From positions 1 through 5,157 of the forward strand of contig VSOA01000270.1 in the NCBI GenBank assembly GCA_009774585.1: a stretch of DNA of 5,157 nucleotides, given 5' to 3'. Source of the stretch: Lachnospiraceae bacterium (lineage in GTDB: Bacteria; Bacillota; Clostridia; Lachnospirales; Lachnospiraceae). Within the stretch, counting starts at the first letter, position 1, and each line of letters opens with the position of its first letter. A program made the position numbers and the translations under genes. Positions 1 to 4,526 of the stretch are shown here, one piece after another. A model generated the notes under the pieces. That model was not told the DNA's origin. It saw only the letters and a program-made list of their open reading frames with translations, and did not search any database.

Positions 1-300
1 ATGTGATTATTACGTTTTGAGTAAAGTAAAAGTAGATTATATCAAGCCGATGGATAATATATAGGTTGCTATTACTGCTACTAATTTGCTACTAAAAATT
101 TTTGAAACGGTGCGAAAAGAGCCACATTTTACGAAATAGACGTGCCCGAAATGTAGGAAATATCAGCATTTGCGAGTTGCTGATAAAAACTTCGGGAAGA
201 GTTCGAATTAGCGGATTTTGATGATTTGAAAGGACAGAAATACAAAATAGAAAAATCATTAGAATGATAAGAAATGTGGGGTGTGGCATGATTGCTATGC
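1..300. other. AT-rich stretch without an intact gene; possible coding debris
   Basis: No open frame with a start codon and ribosome binding site is visible here. On the + strand, the frame through 101-208 reads with one internal TAG (137-139) and contains a zinc-ribbon-like pair of cysteines (TCPKCRK, 140-160) followed by HLRVADKNFGKSS. A second frame from 187 to the TGA at 265-267 reads LREEFELADFDDLKGQKYK. Together these look like the end of a small decayed protein gene with at least one frameshift, but I do not recognise the family. A 9-nt direct repeat TGCTACTAA lies at 76-84 and 87-95. The short 65-codon frame on the opposite strand has no convincing start signal and looks like a shadow. 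Confidence 0.3.
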
Positions 301-314
301 CCTATATTTTATGG

Positions 315-343
315 TTGAAAATAGAGGGTAAGAGTAGTATAAC
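315..343 (+). promoter_or_regulatory. Predicted sigma-A promoter of the lipoprotein gene
   Basis: The -35 box TTGAAA (315-320) and -10 box TATAAC (338-343) each match consensus at five of six positions and are separated by exactly 17 nt. Transcription would start near 350, giving a leader of about 65 nt before the ATG at 415. It is the only good promoter match seen between the upstream debris and the gene. Confidence 0.6.
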
Positions 344-401
344 TAAAACGTGAAAAATATAGACAAAGTGATTTGCCGAAAAATTTTAGCAGTGATTTAT
401 T

Positions 402-406
402 GGAGG
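402..406 (+). promoter_or_regulatory. Ribosome binding site deciding the lipoprotein start
   Basis: GGAGG at 402-406 sits 8 nt before the ATG at 415, but only 2 nt before the in-frame ATG at 409 and downstream of the in-frame TTG at 373. This spacing selects 415 as the start. That start also puts a signal peptide at the very N-terminus. Confidence 0.75.
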
Positions 407-414
407 GTATGTAT

Positions 415-1257
415 ATGAACAGATGTAAAAAGATAGCAATATTGGTATGTGCTTGTCTGACAGCATTAAATGTTGTTGCTTGCGGACAAGTAAAAGGAGA
501 TAAAGTTGTCAATACGGATGAATCTCCTACAAGACAGCAAGATAGCAGTGTACAGACAATTGAAGATACAGATTTAGAAATAAAAGAAGATGAAACTGCA
601 AATGTAGATAAATCTTCTGTAAATCAGCAAGAAAGCAGTATGCAGATAGATGAAAACACAAATTTAGAAACGGAAGAAGATAAAACCATTAGCGTAGAAG
701 AATCCAATGCACAAACGAGTGAGAATATAGGTACAGAAATGACAACAGAAGAAATATTAGACTTGTTTATCAACGGTTCAATAAGTGCAATCAGTTCCGA
801 GGATTCGGCATTCTATATTACCGATTTAGATATGGATTCTGGTGAATGGGATTCCTATTCCATTGGTGAAAGAGTCGATCTTGACAATGATGGAGAAAAT
901 GAACTGATTATTTGCGGGCCTTATGGTGGCATATACCTTGATGCGCGCAATAATAAAGTTTATGAATTTGCCGTGGGAGAGGGTGATGCTCTTGTGCTTT
1001 CTTATGTTGTTTATAATGGCTCCACATGGATTATGTACAGCAACAGAATGCACACAGGATATGAAGCATATCATATGGAAAAATTTGAAGGGGCAGATAA
1101 TTTAGTTGCAGAAATGAATTTTCATGAAGAACTTGTTGATGAAGATAATGTGGAGGGCAAAGAAAAATATACATTAAATGGAACGGAAATATCTTATGAT
1201 GAATATTTTGAATTATGCAGCAAGATTTTTGCAACTGAAGAAATTACAACTAAATGA
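415..1257 (+). CDS. Secreted lipoprotein with acidic repeat linker and calcium-binding-like C-terminal domain
   Basis: This predicted 280-residue surface lipoprotein has unknown function. Residues 1-22 form a lipoprotein signal peptide: a basic start (MNRCKK), a hydrophobic core, then VVAC with Cys23 as the lipidated residue. The box is slightly degenerate, with Val rather than Leu at -3. Residues about 35-113 are an acidic, Ser/Gln/Glu-rich linker made of two 30-residue repeats (35-64, 65-94) and a partial third. The rest (about 115-280) is a globular domain containing DLDNDGENELI (155-165), an Asp-rich loop of the EF-hand or dockerin calcium-binding kind, common in clostridial surface lipoproteins. 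The start at 415 rests on the ribosome binding site and signal peptide. The gene stands alone, with its own promoter and no co-directional partner close by. It is more AT-rich than the operon on the right, which suggests a separate origin. A sensor, adhesin or stress-related lipoprotein are all possible; the sequence does not decide. Confidence 0.85.
   Translation: MNRCKKIAILVCACLTALNVVACGQVKGDKVVNTDESPTRQQDSSVQTIEDTDLEIKEDETANVDKSSVNQQESSMQIDENTNLETEEDKTISVEESNAQTSENIGTEMTTEEILDLFINGSISAISSEDSAFYITDLDMDSGEWDSYSIGERVDLDNDGENELIICGPYGGIYLDARNNKVYEFAVGEGDALVLSYVVYNGSTWIMYSNRMHTGYEAYHMEKFEGADNLVAEMNFHEELVDEDNVEGKEKYTLNGTEISYDEYFELCSKIFATEEITTK
517..740 (+). repeat. 90-bp tandem coding repeat (two full copies plus a partial third)
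   Basis: Units begin at 517, 607 and 697, exactly 90 bp apart. Matching landmarks are CAGCAA at 535 and 625, and RATTTAGAAA at 571 and 661. The protein units read DESPTRQQDSSVQ..., DKSSVNQQESSMQ... and EESNAQTSEN.... The third copy keeps its beginning and end but appears to have lost about 9 residues in the middle. The copies have diverged at many third positions, so the duplication is not recent. Confidence 0.8.
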
Positions 1258-1524
1258 CAACTTTCATATTTGCTGATTATGGTAGTGGCAAGTGGCGAAT
1301 TAATATATTTCTTGTTGATTTTCTTTATGCATGGTGTTGACACCATGTAATTTAAGGACAATTAAAGAGAAAATTAGCGTTTGGCTTATGATTTGTGTTT
1401 GTTATGCATTAGCTCTTTTGAAATCCTTATTTTGCAAGGAATTTTAGACTCAAAAATGGTATAGGTGGTATATTATACCTTTATCTTAAAAAGTGCTTTT
1501 ACGGCATAACATTTCAAAAATGGA
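1258..1524. other. Non-coding intergenic region, AT-rich
   Basis: I find no credible gene in this stretch between the lipoprotein stop and the predicted promoter at 1525. It holds two inverted repeats: a perfect one at 1330-1347, and a weaker one at 1458-1479 with GGTATA and TATACC arms 10 nt apart. A TTGACA hexamer at 1337-1342 lies inside the first hairpin but lacks a good -10 box. Confidence 0.5.
1330..1347. repeat. Perfect inverted repeat downstream of the lipoprotein gene
   Basis: CATGGTGT (1330-1337) and ACACCATG (1340-1347) are perfect 8-bp arms around 2 nt. As RNA this would more realistically be a 7-bp stem with a 4-nt loop. It starts 73 bp after the lipoprotein stop codon. The following bases (TAATTTAAGG) are not a proper U-tract, so it may be a weak terminator, an mRNA 3'-end stabiliser or a protein-binding site. 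Confidence 0.4.
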
Positions 1525-1552
1525 TTGCCAAATTACCGGGATTTGCTATAAT
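1525..1552 (+). promoter_or_regulatory. Near-consensus sigma-A promoter with no gene after it
   Basis: The -35 box TTGCCA (1525-1530) matches five of six positions and the -10 box TATAAT (1547-1552) is perfect, with a 16-nt spacer. The arms of a 7-bp inverted repeat, ATTGCCA (1524-1530) and TGGCAAT (1560-1566), cover the -35 box and the predicted start site near 1559. That placement would suit an operator. A 13-nt imperfect direct repeat GCYATAATAAATG occurs at 1545-1557 and 1591-1603. Confidence 0.5.
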
Positions 1553-1558
1553 AAATGC

Positions 1559-1740
1559 GTGGCAATATTTTGGCGACAGAAAATCAGCAAGCCATAATAA
1601 ATGGTGTAATTGAAGTAAAAAGGGTGTGTATTTACACAAAGCTTAAACTGAAATAGTTAAGACTAGTAATAGACACGCCGAGTTCGAGTAACAGATAAAA
1701 TCCCGGAAGCGCAAAAATGGGTGTTTCCGGGATTGTTTTA
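1559..1740 (+). ncRNA. Candidate small RNA of about 180 nt
   Basis: A strong promoter (1525-1552) is followed by a strong intrinsic terminator (1699-1740) with no convincing gene between them, the pattern expected of a stand-alone small RNA. The interval contains a palindrome TGTGTA-TT-TACACA at 1625-1638. The only small frame (ATG 1555 to TAG 1654-1656, 33 codons) begins upstream of the predicted transcript start and has no ribosome binding site, so I do not call it a gene. The interval does not match any RNA class I can recognise by eye (not tRNA, SRP RNA or RNase P RNA). An alternative is that both signals are leftovers of a deleted gene. Confidence 0.3.
1699..1740 (+). terminator. Strong rho-independent terminator
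   Basis: The arms 1699-1712 and 1721-1734 pair over 14 bp, with AATCCCGGAA/TTCCGGGATT perfect and the inner four pairs including two G-U. An 8-nt loop separates them, and GTTTTA follows. On the opposite strand the stem is followed by TTTATCTGTT, so it may also work leftward. Confidence 0.7.
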
Positions 1741-1890
1741 TGCCGTTTGGCTCTAAAATGACTCTAATTATCTGATGAATACTGGATTTGGGGCGGGCAT
1801 CATGATATCTGCAAGAAATCTAGAGAACTAATTATCATTCATATATCTTCGTGTTACAATACATCTACGGAAAGTACTCATGACAGAGCG
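1741..1890. other. Non-coding spacer with a paired CTCTAA repeat
   Basis: No gene is visible. CTCTAA occurs at 1751-1756 and 1762-1767, 11 bp apart, just after the terminator. ATCATGATAT at 1799-1808 repeats the core of the palindrome in the LysR control region (3162-3171). A weak + strand promoter-like pair (TTATCA 1832-1837, TACAAT 1855-1860, 17-nt spacer) points into the antisense of the element debris. Confidence 0.4.
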
Positions 1891-1983
1891 TTAAGCGTCC
1901 GGGGGACGCTTGTTTAGCGCAGACCAAAGCGAAGCGTAGAGGTAGCCTCCTGAGTTTATGAAAACCGACGTGCCGGAATACAT
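1891..1983 (-). pseudogene. Short element-derived frame, possibly a gene remnant
   Basis: Reading leftward from an ATG at 1983-1981, a 30-codon frame gives MYSGTSVFINSGGYLYASLW and continues to PPDA and a TAA at 1893-1891. It overlaps, in another frame, the end of the neighbouring remnant at 1976-2085. No ribosome binding site precedes the ATG, but AGGAGG lies inside it (1947-1952, read leftward). I cannot tell whether this is a true small-protein fragment or just the out-of-frame continuation of the decayed gene before it. Confidence 0.25.
1893..1911. repeat. GC-rich hairpin in the element debris
   Basis: AAGCGTCC (1893-1900) and GGACGCTT (1904-1911) are perfect 8-bp arms around GGG. There is no U-tract on either strand (GTTTAG on one side, AACGCTC on the other), so I do not call it a terminator. 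It lies at the outer edge of the GC-rich debris and overlaps the stop codon of the small leftward frame. Confidence 0.5.
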
Positions 1984-2085
1984 AGGTCGGGGCTTTCATG
2001 TATACCGGAGCTGTGCCGATGAAATTCCCTGCTGCGGTCGCTAATTCCTTTCTGCGCGGCCGGTTACATTGTAGTGGATTTCCAT
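1976..2085 (-). pseudogene. Frameshifted fragment of a small mobile-element protein
   Basis: From ATG 2085-2083 the leftward frame reads MEIHYNVTGRAERN and hits a TAG. One frame over, the protein continues RRKELATAAGNFIGTAPVYM and then KAPTYVF. Joined, MEIHYNVTG-ERK-(E)LATAAGNFIG-(A)PVYMKAPTYVF resembles, from memory, the N-terminal half of small proteins of about 75 residues encoded in clostridial conjugative and mobilizable elements, sometimes annotated as virulence-related. That family link is recollection and was not searched. The break lies around 2045-2065 and fits a small indel. The usual C-terminal half is absent. The ATG overlaps the end of the preceding remnant (stop at 2066-2064), the compact overlapping layout typical of such elements. 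Confidence 0.55.
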
Positions 2086-2264
2086 GCTCCCGGTTTCCTC
2101 GGCTCCGGGAGTACCTCCGGCAGTATGCCCTGTGCATAGCTGATTGCAAAAGTGATTTTGCCGTCCTCCGGTACGTTGAAATGGAAGTCCAGCGTTTCCA
2201 CCTCTCGCTTTGTTTGTGCTTTTGTACGGGCTGCTTGCCTTGCTTTGACTTCTACTCCGAAAGC
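2064..2264 (-). pseudogene. C-terminal fragment of an element-encoded basic/proline-rich protein
   Basis: A leftward frame without a start codon runs from an in-frame TGA (2267-2265) to the TAA at 2066-2064. It reads EVKARQAARTKAQTKREVET, then LDFHFNVPEDGKITFAISYA, QGILPEVLPEPRKPGAWKST and TM. A basic Ala/Lys/Arg linker followed by a short beta-rich tail and a proline-rich end looks like genuine coding sequence, and third positions are GC-rich as expected for the element. The product is unrecognised; the context suggests an accessory protein of a conjugative element. The N-terminal part is missing because the sequence upstream is the 3' end of the LysR gene, so the join lies near 2252-2264. 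The call rests on protein-like composition and on the adjacent element remnant. Confidence 0.5.
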
Positions 2265-3130
2265 TCAACTTTCAACATTTTCAGCAATCGTTCAGCAATA
2301 GGAGTAAAAACTTGATATTTTTTCCATATTAGATACATTTTTGTTTCAAGTTTAGGAGTAAGAGGGCGGAAAGCAAGTCCGCTATCGGGGCTTGTATCAA
2401 TCAAATGCTCAAAAGTTAAAAGATAACCCAGCCCTTCTTTCACAAAAAGCGATCCATTATATGATAGACGAAACGACCCCTCAAGGTGTAATTTATCCAT
2501 GTTATTGCCGCACCATTTGGAAATATCATTGCTCCATCCCTGTTCGGAACAAAAAAGAGGGAGTCCAAATAAGTCATCCACACAGATGGAGTCTTTTTCT
2601 ACTAATGGACAGTTCTTTGGCATGACGATACCCCATAGATCAGCATGGGGAAAGGTCAAATAATGATATTTTGCAGTATTGGGTTCCTGCGCCAGTACGG
2701 CAAAGTCAATGATACCTTTATCCAGTTTTTCTGTAACCTGTTCCGTGTCGCCGCTGGTAATATGATAATGCAGATTAGGGTAAGACTCTTTGAATCTTCT
2801 GATCGTGGCGGCGAGGCATCTGATCTGGTAAGATTCCGCCAAACCGAAGTAAACATCCCCGCCCAGAACATCATCCAGAGCAAGAAATTCTGTTGTAATC
2901 TTGTCGGCCATTTTTATCAAGTCTTCTGCTCGTTTTCGAAGCAAAACACCTTCCTCAGTCAGCTGTATGCTGAAACTATGGCGCGTGAACAGTTTTTTCC
3001 CAAGCTCATCTTCAAGTGCTTTTAGCTGCTTGGAGAGAGTGGGCTGGGTAACGTGAAGCAGTTCTGCCGCGCGGGTCATGTTTTCTTCTCGTGCTGCGGC
3101 AAGAAAATATCTCATGGTTCGCAGTTCCAT
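2252..3130 (-). CDS. LysR-type transcriptional regulator
   Basis: This 292-residue cytoplasmic DNA-binding regulator has the normal length for the LysR family. Residues 1-60 form the winged helix-turn-helix: the recognition region at 18-37 includes MTRAAELLHVTQPTLSKQLK, followed by the wing LGKKLFTR (43-50) and LTEEG (57-61). Residues 61-88 form the linker helix. The effector-binding domain spans about 90-290 (GGDVYFGLAE, then the FKESYPNL and GDTEQVTEKL segments and IIDFAVL). The start at 3130 follows GGAGG on the leftward strand (3140-3136) by 5 nt. The gene is divergent from the small gene-hydrolase-dehydrogenase run and shares a 112-bp control region with it, the usual arrangement for a LysR protein that activates its neighbours and represses itself. 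The effector is unknown, but the neighbours suggest a small ester, lactone, carbonyl or alcohol compound. The stop lies directly beside mobile-element debris, yet the protein seems complete. Confidence 0.93.
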   Translation of the reverse strand: MELRTMRYFLAAAREENMTRAAELLHVTQPTLSKQLKALEDELGKKLFTRHSFSIQLTEEGVLLRKRAEDLIKMADKITTEFLALDDVLGGDVYFGLAESYQIRCLAATIRRFKESYPNLHYHITSGDTEQVTEKLDKGIIDFAVLAQEPNTAKYHYLTFPHADLWGIVMPKNCPLVEKDSICVDDLFGLPLFCSEQGWSNDISKWCGNNMDKLHLEGSFRLSYNGSLFVKEGLGYLLTFEHLIDTSPDSGLAFRPLTPKLETKMYLIWKKYQVFTPIAERLLKMLKVELSE

Positions 3131-3135
3131 TTTGA

Positions 3136-3140
3136 CCTCC
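3136..3140 (-). promoter_or_regulatory. Ribosome binding site of the LysR gene
   Basis: Read leftward, GGAGGTCAAA precedes the ATG at 3130-3128, leaving 5 nt between GGAGG and the start codon. This fixes the start and gives a full-length winged helix-turn-helix N-terminus. Confidence 0.8.
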
Positions 3141-3157
3141 TGTGATATTCCAAAAAG

Positions 3158-3173
3158 TTATATCATGATATAA
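3158..3173. promoter_or_regulatory. Perfect 16-bp palindrome, probable LysR operator
   Basis: TTATATCATGATATAA is an exact inverted repeat with no central spacer and has the AT-rich dyad symmetry typical of LysR boxes. It overlaps the predicted start site of the leftward lysR transcript (about 3167). Its centre lies about 54 bp upstream of the rightward start (about 3220), close to where LysR activators bind. A second overlapping dyad, ATGAT-ATAA-ATCAT (3165-3178), covers the lysR -10 box. Assigning it to this regulator is inference from position. Confidence 0.6.
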
Positions 3174-3202
3174 ATCATAACTATTAGCGAAGTGAAAGTC
3201 AA
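3174..3202 (-). promoter_or_regulatory. Predicted promoter of the LysR gene
   Basis: Read leftward, TTGACT (3202-3197) and TATGAT (3179-3174) match the -35 and -10 boxes at five of six positions each, with an exact 17-nt spacer. The start site would fall near 3167, inside the palindrome, which suggests negative autoregulation. The leader is about 37 nt. Confidence 0.6.
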
Positions 3203-3213
3203 GAGGATATAAT
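3185..3213 (+). promoter_or_regulatory. Predicted activator-dependent promoter of the rightward operon
   Basis: A perfect -10 box TATAAT lies at 3208-3213, but the -35 position 17 nt upstream holds only TAGCGA (3185-3190), a poor match. Transcription would start near 3220. A strong -10 with a weak -35, next to an upstream palindrome, is the usual signature of a LysR-activated promoter. The two promoters overlap back to back, so one polymerase may hinder the other. Confidence 0.5.
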
Positions 3214-3242
3214 ACGGACATAGCAGGCAGGGAGGCGGTCAT

Positions 3243-3491
3243 ACGGATGATCTTATTCAGAATCTAAAGGATTCAGGCTGTGGCGCTCAGACCATTGAAA
3301 AGGTCTGCAGGTTGTATGGTAACGGTCAGGTTCAGGATGCGATTAAAATGCTGCGTAAGCATCGATGCGGCCTGATGGACAGCCTGCATGAAAGTCAGTG
3401 GAGAGTTGACTGTCTTGATTTTTTAGTATGGCGGATGGAAAAGGAAAAGCAATCATTAAAAAATAAGGAAAAGAAAGAGAGGTATTACAAA
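3243..3491 (+). pseudogene. Small helical protein gene lacking a start codon, in frame with the hydrolase
   Basis: The open frame reads TDDLIQNLKDSGCGAQTIEK, VCRLYGNGQVQDAIKMLRKH, RCGLMDSLHESQWRVDCLDF, LVWRMEKEKQ and then a lysine-rich tail running straight into the hydrolase Met at 3492 without a stop. It looks like the compact all-helical proteins of about 80 residues I recall as leader genes of clostridial redox operons; this was not searched. No in-frame ATG, GTG or TTG exists between the upstream stop (TAA 3210-3212) and TTG 3312. However, GGAGG (3231-3235) and CGGTC are followed by ATACGGATGAT. One extra G after 3242 would create ATG in frame at ideal spacing. The natural reading is a one-base loss at the start codon, or a sequencing error. 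Alternatives are a rare AUU start (3255), a shorter product from TTG 3312, or a fused 393-residue protein. Confidence 0.55.
3474..3482 (+). promoter_or_regulatory. Ribosome binding site deciding the hydrolase start
   Basis: AAAGAGAGG ends 9 nt before the ATG at 3492. The in-frame TTG at 3312, which would add 60 residues, has no such site and lies inside the coding sequence of the small upstream gene. Confidence 0.55.
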
Positions 3492-4493
3492 ATGGAAAAT
3501 ATTGCAAAACTGGAATTAACAAAGGAATGGGATAAGACTTTCCCGAAAAGTAAAAAGGTGAACCATAGCAAGGTGACATTCCCTAACCGTTACGGGATTA
3601 CGCTGGCGGCAGACCTTTATGAGCCGAAGGGGGTCGAAAAGAAACTGGCTGCGATTGCGGTATGCGGACCGTTTGGCGCAGTAAAAGAGCAGGCAGCCGG
3701 ACTGTATGCGCAGACAATGGCGGAGCGCGGCTTCCTCACCATTGCCTTTGACCCTTCTTTTACCGGTGAAAGCGGCGGCGCACCCCGTTACATGGCTTCG
3801 CCGGATATTAACACGGAGGATTTTCAGGCAGCGGTTGATTTTCTTTTTGTACAGGAAAATGTTGACCCTGAGCGTATCGGTATTATCGGCATCTGCGGCT
3901 GGGGAGGCTTGGCCCTGAATGTGGCGGCACTGGATACCCGCATCAAGGCGACGGTTGCTTCCACCATGTACGATATGTCCCGTGTCAATGCCAACGGATA
4001 TTTTGATGCGGATAATTCTGCTGATGCACGGTACGCGAAGAAAGAGGCTATGAACGCCCAAAGGCTTGTTGATTACAAAAATGGCAACTATGTGCTGGGC
4101 GGCGGGGTTGTCGATCCACTTCCGGAGGACGCGCCTTTCTATGTGGCAGATTATCATGATTACTATAAAACGGATCGCGGATACCACAAACGCTCGTTAA
4201 ATTCCAACGGCGGCTGGAATGTGATCGGATGTATGTCCTTTATGAACCAACCAATCCTTCAGTACAGCAATGAAATCCGCAGCGCAGTTCTTATCATGCA
4301 CGGAGAGAAGGCACATTCCTGCTATTTCAGCCGCGATGCTTATGCTGCAATGGTGAAGGATAACCTTTATACAGATAACAAGGAGCTGCTGATCATCCCG
4401 GATGCAGTCCACACAGATCTGTATGACGGCGGCGGGAAGGACGCCATCCCGTTTGATAAGCTGGAGCAGTTTTTTTCGGAAAATATGAAATGA
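3492..4493 (+). CDS. Alpha/beta hydrolase, dienelactone-hydrolase-like with Cys nucleophile
   Basis: This predicted 333-residue cytoplasmic hydrolase of the dienelactone hydrolase/YcjY-like group probably acts on a small ester, lactone or thioester. The N-terminal strands contain FPNRYGITLAADLY (30-43), then CGPFGAVKEQ (58-67) at the oxyanion-hole position and FTGESGGAPR (90-99). The nucleophile elbow is GICGWGG (133-139), with Cys135 where most relatives have Ser; a Cys there is also known in dienelactone hydrolase. His307 in IPDAVHTDLYD is the likely catalytic base and Glu272 in MHGEKAHS the likely acid. No signal peptide is seen. The start at 3492 fits the ribosome binding site and the family's N-terminus; the same frame is open further upstream only because the small leader gene lacks a stop. 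It lies 33 bp before the broken dehydrogenase, so they were probably co-transcribed and under the LysR regulator. The substrate is unknown. Confidence 0.88.
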   Translation: MENIAKLELTKEWDKTFPKSKKVNHSKVTFPNRYGITLAADLYEPKGVEKKLAAIAVCGPFGAVKEQAAGLYAQTMAERGFLTIAFDPSFTGESGGAPRYMASPDINTEDFQAAVDFLFVQENVDPERIGIIGICGWGGLALNVAALDTRIKATVASTMYDMSRVNANGYFDADNSADARYAKKEAMNAQRLVDYKNGNYVLGGGVVDPLPEDAPFYVADYHDYYKTDRGYHKRSLNSNGGWNVIGCMSFMNQPILQYSNEIRSAVLIMHGEKAHSCYFSRDAYAAMVKDNLYTDNKELLIIPDAVHTDLYDGGGKDAIPFDKLEQFFSENMK

Positions 4494-4514
4494 TATTTAT
4501 AAACTTATGATACG

Positions 4515-4520
4515 AGGAGG
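4515..4520 (+). promoter_or_regulatory. Intact ribosome binding site of the broken dehydrogenase gene
   Basis: AGGAGG (4515-4520) lies 6 nt before ATG 4527. No terminator or promoter is seen in the 33-bp gap after the hydrolase. The signal is still perfect although the coding sequence is destroyed about 24 nt later, which suggests recent decay. Confidence 0.75.
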
Positions 4521-4526
4521 AAGGCT

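Noticed and set aside
285..301. GGCAT/ATGCC hairpin before the lipoprotein promoter
   Set aside because: It has only 5 bp of stem with a 7-nt loop and a poor U-tract; too weak to call a terminator.
1555..1656. 33-codon frame beginning at ATG 1555
   Set aside because: It has no ribosome binding site, and its ATG lies only 2 nt after the -10 box, upstream of the predicted transcript start.
1679..1692. tRNA T-arm-like GAGTTCGAGT sequence
   Set aside because: No matching T-stem, anticodon arm or acceptor stem can be drawn around it.
1832..1860. Promoter-like TTATCA-17-TACAAT on the + strand
   Set aside because: The -35 is weak and the site leads only into the antisense of element debris; it is expected by chance in AT-rich DNA.
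1998..2315. Rightward 105-codon open frame across the element scar
   Set aside because: It is Cys/Phe/Arg-rich, antisense to protein-like leftward frames, crosses the junction into lysR and has no start signal.
2645..3025. Rightward open frames opposite the LysR gene
   Set aside because: They are shadows of a complete LysR protein with an intact helix-turn-helix and effector domain.
3516..4187. Leftward open frame of 223 codons opposite the hydrolase
   Set aside because: It is antisense to a well-supported hydrolase with catalytic motifs; the translation is Arg/His/Ile-rich without domain character.
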